Assembly (NCBI GenBank): GCA_036745875.1
Contig: DAIOFH010000175.1
Location: forward strand, 1 to 6,156
Reading direction: 5' to 3'
DNA from: DAIOFH01 sp036745875
GTDB taxonomy: Bacteria; Planctomycetota; SZUA-567
DNA: 6,156 nucleotides
Shown here piece after piece: positions 1 through 5,476 of this stretch. Numbering within the stretch: the stretch's first letter is position 1; every line of letters begins with the position of its first letter. Under the pieces are notes generated by a model. The model ran no database searches. It was not told the DNA's origin and saw only the letters and a list, made by a program, of their open reading frames with translations. Both the position numbers and the translations under genes were made by a program.

Positions 1-579
1 TTCTATTTCATCAAGCGCCGATCGAAGGGAACCGATTTTCTTGCGAAGCAGACGGCGGTCCGTTTCTATCTGGCTTTCACCTGGACCACGGGTGCCGATA
101 CCGCCGCCAAGCCGCTCCAGGTGTGTCCACTTGCGTTTGAGACGGGGCAATTCATACTGCAATTGAGCAAGTTCAACCTGTAGTTTCGCCTGGTGGGTCC
201 TGGCGTTTGCCTGGAAGATGTCGAGAATGACTTCATTGCGGTCGATGACTTTGCGGCTGCAAGCGTTTTCAATGGCGGAAAGCTGCTTTGGCGAAAGATC
301 ATCATCGACAACAACAGTGTCGGCGCGGCTGTCGTTCACCGCTTCGGCAATTTCCGCGAGCTTTCCCTTGCCGAAATAGGTGGAGGAAATGGGTTTGTCC
401 AGACGCTGGGTAATCCTGCCCGCCTCCTCGCCGCCGGCAGTGTCGACGAGGCGGCTAATTTCTTCCAGCGGATCTTCGCCGGGAACCATTCTGTCGGGAG
501 TAACAACGGAGCAGAGGAAACAGCGTTCTTTGGCAAGTGCAATTTCTTTCGCGTGTGTACGGTCTCGTTTTACAGTCAC
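1..579 (-). CDS. hflX: GTPase HflX, N-terminal part (cut by window edge)
   Basis: HflX is a ribosome-binding GTPase that splits or rescues stalled ribosomes under stress. The 193 visible residues are its N-terminal nucleotide-binding-like domain and the linker before the G domain. Family signatures are clear: STYFGKGK at 66-73, VVVDDDLSPKQ at 89-99, VIDRNEVILDIF at 111-122, KLQVELAQLQYELPRL at 132-147 and the glycine-rich GGGIGTRGPGESQIETDRR at 158-176. The G domain itself (P-loop, switches) would lie beyond position 1, so GTPase motifs cannot be checked. The frame is open from a stop at 655-657 and contains no ATG before the conserved region. GTG at 577-579 is therefore the likely start, although the Shine-Dalgarno upstream is weak. 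A promoter 78 bp upstream suggests it is transcribed apart from gmhB. Identification is secure; the start codon is less so. Confidence 0.94.
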   Translation of the reverse strand, partial: MTVKRDRTHAKEIALAKERCFLCSVVTPDRMVPGEDPLEEISRLVDTAGGEEAGRITQRLDKPISSTYFGKGKLAEIAEAVNDSRADTVVVDDDLSPKQLSAIENACSRKVIDRNEVILDIFQANARTHQAKLQVELAQLQYELPRLKRKWTHLERLGGGIGTRGPGESQIETDRRLLRKKIGSLRSALDEIE

Positions 580-656
580 AAAATATCCGTTTTCTAGTCT
601 TGGTGAAGATGGTCGCTTTTGGCGCCGGCCAAACCGGCACGCACTATGACTTAATC

Positions 657-685
657 ATGATAATCGCACCGATATGCGCTGTCAA
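657..685 (-). promoter_or_regulatory. Sigma70-type promoter for hflX
   Basis: On the minus strand TTGACA (685-680) is followed after exactly 17 bp by TATCAT (662-657). The predicted start of transcription is near 650, giving a leader of about 70 nt before the GTG of hflX. It lies in the 128-bp gap after gmhB, which fits independent transcription of hflX. Read from sequence only. Confidence 0.6.
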
Positions 686-707
686 TGCAAACCGTTTTCG
701 CAAAGCG

Positions 708-1259
708 TTATATGTTGGCGATTATCCATCTCGCCGCATCCATGAGATCATCCGCCGTGTAGTCAGGATTGCTCCGATGCTTACGCTCCGTTTCCAGCCC
801 GCCGCCAGTGCGCACCAATACTGTGCGCGTGCCTGACGCAATCCCCAGTTCGATATCGCAATCGCGATCTCCGACGACAACTGCATCGCGGGGATCGAAG
901 TGCAGTTCCCTTGTTGCCTGACTGACCATTCCCGGTTGGGGCTTACGGCAGTCGCAATTATCCCCTGGAACATGGGGGCAGAAATATATCCCGTCGAACT
1001 TCACCCCTTCGGCGGCCATGATTTTTCCCAAACTGGCATTGACCGCCTCCAGGTCCGCGGCGGAAAGATAACCGCGGCCAATGCCAGATTGATTCGTCAC
1101 CATGACAAGGCCGTAACCGGCATCATAAAGTGTTTTCATACCTTCGAGCGCATTGGGGAATAGTTCGGTAAGCGCCGGATCCTTCTGGTATCCTTTATCG
1201 ATCATGATGGTGCCGTCGCGATCCAGAAGGACATATTTTCGTGGTTGTGATTCATTCAT
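708..1259 (-). CDS. gmhB: D-glycero-D-manno-heptose 1,7-bisphosphate 7-phosphatase (HAD family)
   Basis: This cytoplasmic HAD phosphatase removes the C7 phosphate from heptose 1,7-bisphosphate on the way to the nucleotide-activated heptose used in LPS core or other surface glycans. All HAD motifs are present in the 183 residues: DRDGT at 13-17 (nucleophile D13, acid/base D15), TNQSG at 55-59, K106 in RKPQPGM, and GDRDCD at 130-135. The family's structural zinc site is seen as C94-x-H96 and C102-x-C104, in the short-loop form. The length is normal. The ATG at 1259 overlaps the end of the upstream flavoprotein by 8 bp, so translation is probably coupled; its own Shine-Dalgarno is weak. The related histidinol-phosphatase domain of HisB is the main alternative, but no histidine genes are nearby. 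Confidence 0.9.
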   Translation of the reverse strand: MNESQPRKYVLLDRDGTIMIDKGYQKDPALTELFPNALEGMKTLYDAGYGLVMVTNQSGIGRGYLSAADLEAVNASLGKIMAAEGVKFDGIYFCPHVPGDNCDCRKPQPGMVSQATRELHFDPRDAVVVGDRDCDIELGIASGTRTVLVRTGGGLETERKHRSNPDYTADDLMDAARWIIANI

Positions 1260-1824
1260 TCAGATTCAGCCTTGCGCCAAGTGCCTGAGCCCTTTCAAGG
1301 GCTTGGAAATTCTTGTTGATGTCGATGGAATCGGTTTGCGATGCGGTGAGCATGCCTGCCATGGTGAACCCGAGGGTCCTGAACACGGCGGCGGCGCATA
1401 TTTTCGCCGCTTCAAACATATTTGGATATAGGGAACCGGCGGTAAGGACTAGAACGCCTTTTTTGCCTGATTCCTTTGTTTTCTCTGCGCTAAGCGATTG
1501 ACTGAGAGCCCATTCGGGCTGCAATCGACTGATGAAAGTAGTCATAAGAGCGCTCAATCCAGAGAAGTGAATCGGAGAAACAAGGAATAACATGTCGGCG
1601 GCATGTAGGTTTTCCCGGATTGAACTCATTTCATCCTGGGGATACGCGTCCATTATGCATTTATAATTTTTTGTACAAAAGCCACAGGCAATACATGGTT
1701 TAATGACAGTAGTATGTAACTCAATTACTTTGTATCCAGTTGCAATGTATTGCAATGCGGATTGAGCTAACAGCATCGAATTTGATTTTTTTTGGGGGGA
1801 TCCACCAATAATCAGTATATGCAT
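1252..1824 (-). CDS. Flavodoxin-fold FMN protein with a four-cysteine Fe-S motif (Isf-like)
   Basis: This is a 190-residue NADPH-dependent FMN reductase / iron-sulfur flavoprotein family member. The N terminus is a beta strand followed by the FMN-phosphate loop GGSPQKKSNS (7-16). Next come C44, C47, C50 and C56, spaced C-x2-C-x2-C-x5-C. This fits the compact 4Fe-4S ligand pattern known from archaeal iron-sulfur flavoprotein (Isf). SPIHF at 83-87 matches the second flavin-binding loop (usually SPIYF/W). Members of this family pass electrons between ferredoxin-type carriers and small oxidants or quinones; the substrate here is unknown. The start ATG is at 1822-1824, with AGGTAG just upstream overlapping the stop of the preceding gene (5-bp gap). 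The first third is clearly more AT-rich than the neighbours. The fold is secure; bound cluster and function are inferred. Confidence 0.82.
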   Translation of the reverse strand: MHILIIGGSPQKKSNSMLLAQSALQYIATGYKVIELHTTVIKPCIACGFCTKNYKCIMDAYPQDEMSSIRENLHAADMLFLVSPIHFSGLSALMTTFISRLQPEWALSQSLSAEKTKESGKKGVLVLTAGSLYPNMFEAAKICAAAVFRTLGFTMAGMLTASQTDSIDINKNFQALERAQALGARLNLNE

Positions 1825-1829
1825 TGAGT

Positions 1830-2531
1830 CTACCTGTTGATCGGCGGCATTGCCGACGACTCCCTCTGTCTTCTGGCAGCAATTGCGTGTTGACGCACTC
1901 TTGCGTCCGTACTGCTGGCCAGTTCCAATCGCAAGAGGGCGCGTTCAGCCGAAGGGTCGCGGATTAGACTCAGGGTATCAACCGCTCGCAGGCGTGTTTC
2001 AATGGAATCGCTCGACGATGCGGCGAGTTCGTAGAGCTTTTCAACCGTTCTATCGTCGCCGCGCAGAATCAATTGCCGCATGGCTGCTTGTGACGATGAG
2101 GTGTTAGAATTGTCGCTTAATCTCGCGGTCAGGCTTGATAGCTGGGCTTCGGGCATGAAAACGATTACTGAAAAGATCACGGCGATGACCAGCGCCATGG
2201 CCGCCCATGCCCACCACGGCAGTGAACTTGCGATACTTTGAGGCACAAGGACGAAAGGGTCGTCGCCGGCATAGGTGTTGCCTGGTTCTATCGCGACGAA
2301 CTTTTCGCTGTCTTTGCCTTTTCGATTTCTAGGCTGCTTGTATAGCTTGGTGACGTCGGGGAGCGGGGTGTTGGAGTACGAAGCGGTCGGAGGTTGCGAA
2401 GCGGCGGAGTCCCCATTTTGGACAGCTCCCGCCACACTTTCAGCCGCGGCGTCAAGAGCCTCGGGATCGTCATTCTCCGCGGCAAGGAAAAACGCTTCGA
2501 GATCGTCGGGCTCATTGTTGTTCGGCATCAT
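1830..2531 (-). CDS. Single-span membrane protein with C-terminal HEAT-like helical repeats
   Basis: I do not recognise a named family. The N-terminal part (about 1-60) is acidic, rich in Asp, Glu, Ala, Ser and Pro, and probably disordered. A basic stretch follows at 65-77 (KQPRNRKGKDSEK). One strong transmembrane helix spans about 105-126 and starts with PWWAW. A Ser/Asn-rich linker (about 128-140) leads to a helical tail (about 141-224). The tail's Ala/Leu/Arg pattern (RLRAVDTLSLI, DARVRQHAIAARR) resembles HEAT or PBS-lyase-type repeats. The basic residues before the helix suggest the N terminus is cytoplasmic and the repeats lie outside the membrane. There is no signal peptide. It is the first gene of the unit leading into the flavoprotein and gmhB. 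A role as an anchored scaffold is only a guess. Confidence 0.72.
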   Translation of the reverse strand: MMPNNNEPDDLEAFFLAAENDDPEALDAAAESVAGAVQNGDSAASQPPTASYSNTPLPDVTKLYKQPRNRKGKDSEKFVAIEPGNTYAGDDPFVLVPQSIASSLPWWAWAAMALVIAVIFSVIVFMPEAQLSSLTARLSDNSNTSSSQAAMRQLILRGDDRTVEKLYELAASSSDSIETRLRAVDTLSLIRDPSAERALLRLELASSTDARVRQHAIAARRQRESSAMPPINR

Positions 2532-2534
2532 ATA

Positions 2535-2539
2535 CCTTT
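2535..2539 (-). promoter_or_regulatory. Ribosome binding site favouring the second ATG of the membrane-protein gene
   Basis: On the minus strand AAAGG lies 3 nt before the first ATG (2531-2529) but 6 nt before the second ATG (2528-2526). The spacing fits the second ATG better, which would shorten the protein by one residue. Confidence 0.5.
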
Positions 2540-2561
2540 GGATAAAGTCCCCAATGAAATA

Positions 2562-2591
2562 ATAATACGGATTTTAGGCTTAGGCAGTCAA
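2562..2591 (-). promoter_or_regulatory. Leftward sigma70-type promoter for the membrane protein-flavoprotein-gmhB unit
   Basis: Minus-strand TTGACT (2591-2586) and TATTAT (2567-2562) are 18 bp apart. Transcription would begin near 2555, about 25 nt before the first start codon. The hexamers are identical to those of the divergent rubrerythrin promoter at 2899-2926. Confidence 0.5.
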
Positions 2592-2744
2592 GAGCATGTT
2601 TTATATATCGACGGAGCGGGTGAAATTAGTCAATAAAGACTACTCCTCTTTTATTCTTATCTGCCACTGGTTTTACCAACATCCAATTAAAGATATACAT
2701 CTTTTATAAATCGGGGTAGTTCTATTTGTTTTATAGAAATTTAG

Positions 2745-2853
2745 TGTATAATATAAGAGTAGATGTGCGTCGTTTTTCTACAAAGGAACGTTACTTCTAC
2801 GAAACGGCAAATGGTTATTTGCTGCCTTGGGGTTATTCTTAATATGTATAATA
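2745..2853 (+). repeat. Two copies of TGTATAATA exactly 100 bp apart (possible extra -10 elements)
   Basis: The 9-mer TGTATAATA is at 2745-2753 and again at 2845-2853. Each contains a consensus TATAAT, but neither has a convincing -35 hexamer 16-18 bp upstream. They could be activator-dependent rightward promoters, or chance in AT-rich DNA. Confidence 0.35.
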
Positions 2854-2861
2854 CGCGTTAA

Positions 2862-2922
2862 TAACGACAAAAAAAGATATTTTGTCGATAAAATCTACTT
2901 GACTTTATGATCAATGTCGATA
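2862..2922. promoter_or_regulatory. Candidate operator array of TGTCGATA half-sites around the rbr promoter
   Basis: TGTCGATA occurs at 2883-2890 and 2915-2922. An inverted copy with one mismatch (TAACGACA) is at 2862-2869. The first pair forms an inverted repeat of 10 of 11 possible pairs (2862-2872 with 2880-2890). Half-site spacings are 21 and 32 bp, about two and three turns of DNA. The direct copies extend to 14 bp with 12 identities (TGTCGATAaaATCT and TGTCGATAttATCT). One copy lies just upstream of the -35 and one overlaps the -10, as expected for a repressor or regulator of rubrerythrin. The regulator is not identified. Confidence 0.45.
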
Positions 2923-2926
2923 TTAT
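2899..2926 (+). promoter_or_regulatory. Rightward sigma70-type promoter for rubrerythrin
   Basis: TTGACT (2899-2904) and TATTAT (2921-2926) are separated by 16 bp. Predicted transcription start is near 2933, which leaves a leader of about 150 nt before the rubrerythrin ATG at 3083. That leader contains the terminator hairpin at 3016-3065. Confidence 0.55.
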
Positions 2927-3015
2927 CTGGAGATATAAGTTGATGTTCAGGGTTCAATGTGTTGACAATCGTCAAGCGTTAATAAAGGCCCTGGGTTATG
3001 TTTACCCCTCACCCT

Positions 3016-3065
3016 GGTTCCCGTCTTTTTCTGGCCGTGCGGCCAGGGGCGGGAACCTTTTTTTT
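3016..3065 (+). terminator. Intrinsic terminator in the rubrerythrin leader (possible attenuator)
   Basis: The outer stem pairs 3016-3025 (GGTTCCCGTC) with 3048-3057 (GGCGGGAACC): nine Watson-Crick pairs and one G-U. An internal T5/G loop follows, and then an inner stem of six pairs, CTGGCC (3031-3036) with GGCCAG (3041-3046), closed by GTGC. Eight T residues follow directly (3058-3065). The ribosome binding site starts only five bases later. A terminator between a promoter and its gene suggests regulated read-through. The simpler alternative is that it ends an upstream short RNA. Confidence 0.8.
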
Positions 3066-3070
3066 CACTC

Positions 3071-3075
3071 GGAGG
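3071..3075 (+). promoter_or_regulatory. Strong ribosome binding site of rubrerythrin
   Basis: GGAGG lies 7 nt before the ATG at 3083 and fixes that start. It is outside the terminator hairpin, so the hairpin would act on transcription and not by hiding the site. Confidence 0.85.
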
Positions 3076-3082
3076 AAAAAAA

Positions 3083-3658
3083 ATGGATTTAAAGGGATCG
3101 AAGACAGCGGAAAACCTTATGGTCGCCTTTGCCGGCGAGTCACAGGCCCGCAACCGCTACACCTATTTCTCCTCGAAAGCGCGCTCGGAAGGCTATGTTC
3201 AGATTAGTGCTATATTTGAAGAAACTGCCAACCACGAACGCGAGCATGCCAAAAGGCTTTTCAAGTTCATGACCGGCGGCTCCCAAGAAATCCACGGCGC
3301 AGCTTATCCTTTTGGGGTCATCGGTTCCACCATTGATAACCTCCAGGAAGGCGCCGACGGTGAACACTACGAAAACACCGTGATGTATCCTTCCTTCGCC
3401 AAGACCGCGGAAGAGGAGGGGTTCAAGGAAATCGCAGATGCTATGTATCATATTGCCCATGCAGAAAAGTATCATGAAACGCGCTACCTGGAACTTAAGG
3501 CAAATCTTGTCAACAACACCGTCTTTAAGAAATCCGCACCCGTAACCTGGAAGTGCCGGAATTGCGGGTATACTCATGAAGGAGATGAGGCGCCAAAGGT
3601 TTGCCCGGCTTGCGCGCATCCACAGGCCCACTTTGAAGTACTATGTGAAAAATTCTAA
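3083..3658 (+). CDS. rbr: Rubrerythrin (non-haem di-iron peroxidase with C-terminal rubredoxin domain)
   Basis: Rubrerythrin reduces hydrogen peroxide to water in the cytoplasm of anaerobes, receiving electrons through rubredoxin-type carriers. The 191 residues show the classical two-domain order. The ferritin-like di-iron domain (about 1-140) has the carboxylate and histidine ligands E19 (in AGESQARNRY), E52 and H55 (HEREH), E94 and E97 (EHYENTVMYP), and E128 and H131 (AEKYHETRY). The rubredoxin domain follows, with C158-x2-C161 and C174-x2-C177 holding one iron. Length and motifs are normal; C188 near the end is extra. It is the first gene of a rightward pair with desulfoferrodoxin, 105 bp downstream with no strong terminator between. 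Regulation is probably by the promoter-proximal repeats and the leader terminator. Confidence 0.97.
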   Translation: MDLKGSKTAENLMVAFAGESQARNRYTYFSSKARSEGYVQISAIFEETANHEREHAKRLFKFMTGGSQEIHGAAYPFGVIGSTIDNLQEGADGEHYENTVMYPSFAKTAEEEGFKEIADAMYHIAHAEKYHETRYLELKANLVNNTVFKKSAPVTWKCRNCGYTHEGDEAPKVCPACAHPQAHFEVLCEKF

Positions 3659-3670
3659 TCAAACAAATAA

Positions 3671-3694
3671 AGCACCTACATTTTATGGGGTGTT
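3671..3694 (+). other. Weak hairpin between rbr and dfx
   Basis: AGCACCT (3671-3677) can pair with GGGTGTT (3688-3694) over seven positions, two of them G-U. Only a broken T-tract follows (TTCTT), so at most it is a leaky terminator or processing site. A TATACT at 3706-3711 could be a -10 for dfx, but no good -35 is seen. Confidence 0.3.
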
Positions 3695-3763
3695 CTTGAA
3701 ATCGCTATACTCGGAATAGTGGTTAGAGCATCCCTTCACCTGCAAGAATAGTGAGGGACTATC

Positions 3764-4150
3764 ATGAACGTCAATACTATGTACAAATGTGAGTGCGGCG
3801 CAGTTTTGGAAGTCGCCGTTCCCTGCAACTGCGACGATAAAGAAGTGCCTTCCTGCTGCGGCAAGCCCATGCAGATACTAAAGGAAAATTCAGTCGACGC
3901 CGCCAAGGAAAAACACGTCCCCGTCATTGAAAAGATCGACGGCGGCTATAAGGTGAAAATCGGCTCCGTGCCCCATCCCATGACTCCTGAACACTGGATT
4001 GTCGCCGTTGAGTTGATGGCTGACGGACAGGTACTGCGGCAGAATCTCGCGCCGACCGACCAGCCGGAAGCAATCTTCTACACCAAGGGGGCCAAAGTGA
4101 AGGCCAGGGAATTTTGCAACCTCCATGGCCTCTGGGTTGCTGAGAGTTAG
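3764..4150 (+). CDS. dfx: Desulfoferrodoxin (class I-type superoxide reductase)
   Basis: This enzyme reduces superoxide to hydrogen peroxide without making oxygen; the peroxide then suits the rubrerythrin encoded upstream. The catalytic domain (about 40-126) is complete. The square-pyramidal iron ligands are H51 (in KEKHVP), H71, H77, C118 and H121 (EFCNLHGLW), with the active-site E49 and K50. The N-terminal desulforedoxin-like domain has C9, C11, C31 and C32. The first pair is spaced C-x-C where the family normally has C-x2-C, and two further cysteines (C21, C23) form a second C-x-C. The start at 3764 is backed by GAGGG six bases upstream; M6 is a less likely alternative. Total length (128) is typical. 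The gene ends at a strong terminator. Confidence 0.95.
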   Translation: MNVNTMYKCECGAVLEVAVPCNCDDKEVPSCCGKPMQILKENSVDAAKEKHVPVIEKIDGGYKVKIGSVPHPMTPEHWIVAVELMADGQVLRQNLAPTDQPEAIFYTKGAKVKAREFCNLHGLWVAES

Positions 4151-4181
4151 GGCAGGTTCATCAGGTTGTGGTTTATGTCAG

Positions 4182-4214
4182 GGCCGCTCCTTTCGGGGAG
4201 TGGCCGTTTTTTTT
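4182..4214 (+). terminator. Intrinsic terminator after dfx
   Basis: GGCCGCTCC (4182-4190) pairs with GGAGTGGCC (4197-4205) over nine positions including one G-U, around a six-base loop. T8 follows at 4207-4214. It lies 31 bp after the dfx stop. No matching T-tract is present for the convergent leftward gene, so it works in one direction. Confidence 0.88.
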
Positions 4215-4231
4215 GCGATATTGGAAAAGTC

Positions 4232-5476
4232 TTAGGTCGTTGCGGCATTATAACCCGCCAGTGCGCCGCTGGCGAATGCCCAGTGCAGATTATACCCGCC
4301 GCAGGGGCCGTCAATATCGAGCATTTCGCCCGCGAAATACAGGCCCGGCACAATCTTGCTCTCGAGGGACGAGGGATTGACCTTCGACAAATCGACGCCG
4401 CCCCGGGTGATTATTGCCTTATTCCACCCTTCCGAGCCGGTGACCTCGAACTCACTTTTGACCAGGATCCCTGTCAACGCCTTTTGCTGTTTGGCAGTTA
4501 GGGTTGCGTTGGTTGCATCGTCGGGGATTTCCGCTCTGGCACAGAGCCAGGACGCGAGTTTTTTGGGTAGATTCTCGGCAAGCAATGACGCGACATGCTT
4601 TTTGCCGCTTGTTTTCCGTCCTTCTTGCAACCGGCCGAGCCAATCCTCTTCAGACATGGCCGCATACCAATTGACGGACAAGACGGCCTTTTTCTTTTCT
4701 CCCTGTTCCAGCGCTTCCAATGCCGCGCCCGACAAATCAAGTATCGCAGGGCCGGAAAATCCATTGTGGGTCAGCAATAACTCGCGATTGTCGCCGTGTG
4801 GCCGCTGCCCCTTGATCTGCAATGCCACTGACCCGTCCAAGATGACGAGTCCGGCGAGATCGGGGTTCCAGTCCCGAACCTGCAACCCGACCAAGGCGGG
4901 AATCGGCCGTCGTATCGCATGTCCGGCCGATTTGGCGAGAGAGTAGCTTTCGCCGTCGGAGCCGGTCGCCGGAATGCTTTTCCCTCCACAGCAAAGGATG
5001 ATCCTGTCCGCCGGGACGACTCCCGCGTCGGTTTGAATTCCTTTCAATGAATGATCATCTTCTACAATAAGTGCGTGGATCTTTTGGCCTGTACGTATTT
5101 CGACCCCGGCGGCCTTCGCCGCTTTTACCAGTGCGTCTCGTACCTGCTTTGCCGAATTTGATTCGGGATAGAAATGGAAGGAATCGGGGCTGAGTGTGTT
5201 TATGTCGCAGTCAGCGAGCCAGGAGCGGTACCTTTCCAGGGGAAGAAATTCCAGGGCTGGCAGGATGAAGCGGCCGCGTTTCCCGAAAAGGGCGGGCCAT
5301 TCAGTCTGGGGCCGGACATTGCCAAGATTTGCATGGCCGCCACCGGTAAGCAGCAGTTTCGCACCGCATACGGAATTCTTTTCAAAAAGGATAGACCGAG
5401 CGCCGCTTTCCGCGGCATGCATGGCGGCTGACAATCCTGCGGGTCCCGCTCCGATGACGGCGACGACTCGTTTCAC
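4232..5476 (-). CDS. HI0933-family FAD-dependent oxidoreductase (YhiN/BaiN-like)
   Basis: A 414-residue flavoprotein of a widespread family with poorly defined substrates; the bile-acid flavin reductase BaiN is one member. The N-terminal Rossmann dinucleotide site is VIGAGPAGLSAA (7-18), with the ribose-binding acid E32. The family's second glycine motif appears as LLLTGGGHANLGN (41-53), where R-C usually stands at H48-A49. The C-terminal FAD signature is intact: GGVDLSKVNP (359-368), PGLYFAGEMLDIDG (377-390), and GGYNLHWAFASG (393-404). The start is GTG at 5474-5476, supported by the early Rossmann strand and by AGGCGG about 7 bases upstream. It overlaps the ruvA stop by 4 bp (GTGA), so translation is probably coupled to ruvA. 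It converges on dfx with 81 bp between. A redox function is likely; the substrate is unknown. Confidence 0.9.
   Translation of the reverse strand: MKRVVAVIGAGPAGLSAAMHAAESGARSILFEKNSVCGAKLLLTGGGHANLGNVRPQTEWPALFGKRGRFILPALEFLPLERYRSWLADCDINTLSPDSFHFYPESNSAKQVRDALVKAAKAAGVEIRTGQKIHALIVEDDHSLKGIQTDAGVVPADRIILCCGGKSIPATGSDGESYSLAKSAGHAIRRPIPALVGLQVRDWNPDLAGLVILDGSVALQIKGQRPHGDNRELLLTHNGFSGPAILDLSGAALEALEQGEKKKAVLSVNWYAAMSEEDWLGRLQEGRKTSGKKHVASLLAENLPKKLASWLCARAEIPDDATNATLTAKQQKALTGILVKSEFEVTGSEGWNKAIITRGGVDLSKVNPSSLESKIVPGLYFAGEMLDIDGPCGGYNLHWAFASGALAGYNAATT

Larger units (their letters stand above)
2532..3082. other. AT-rich, gene-free divergent regulatory region (551 bp)
   Basis: No credible coding frame is seen on either strand. 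The region lies between two divergently transcribed units and contains a promoter at each side. It has several short inverted repeats: AAAGAT/ATCTTT at 2689-2704, TTCTAT/ATAGAA at 2720-2738, GCAAAT/ATTTGC at 2807-2822, the 11-bp palindrome CGTTAATAACG at 2856-2866, CGACAAAA/TTTTGTCG at 2865-2887 and TTGAC/GTCAA at 2962-2975. A strong terminator hairpin sits at the right end. The length is well beyond what two promoters need, so multiple regulators or an unrecognised RNA are possible. Confidence 0.7.

Noticed and set aside
193..597. 134-codon plus-strand frame
   Set aside because: It is antisense to hflX, whose protein motifs are unmistakable in the opposite strand.
624..638. GCCGG/CCGGC hairpin between gmhB and hflX
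   Set aside because: It has no T-tract on the minus strand and lies downstream of the hflX promoter, so it is not called a terminator; it may be chance in GC-rich DNA.
2394..2636. 80-codon plus-strand frame overlapping the 5' end of the membrane-protein gene
   Set aside because: No ribosome binding site or recognisable domain; it overlaps the supported leftward gene and its promoter.
2933..3065. Known riboswitch class in the rbr leader
   Set aside because: I could not match the conserved cores of cyclic-di-GMP, fluoride, FMN or cobalamin classes, so no class is assigned.
2907..3092. 61-codon plus-strand frame in the rubrerythrin leader, possible leader peptide
   Set aside because: Its start lies between the -35 and -10, it has no ribosome binding site, it runs through the terminator into rbr, and the peptide resembles nothing known.
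3140..3631. 163-codon minus-strand frame
   Set aside because: It is antisense to rubrerythrin, and the plus strand has full family motifs and a strong ribosome binding site.
4356..4946. 196-codon plus-strand frame
   Set aside because: It is antisense to the HI0933-family gene; it is Ser/Arg/Pro-rich with no domain signature.
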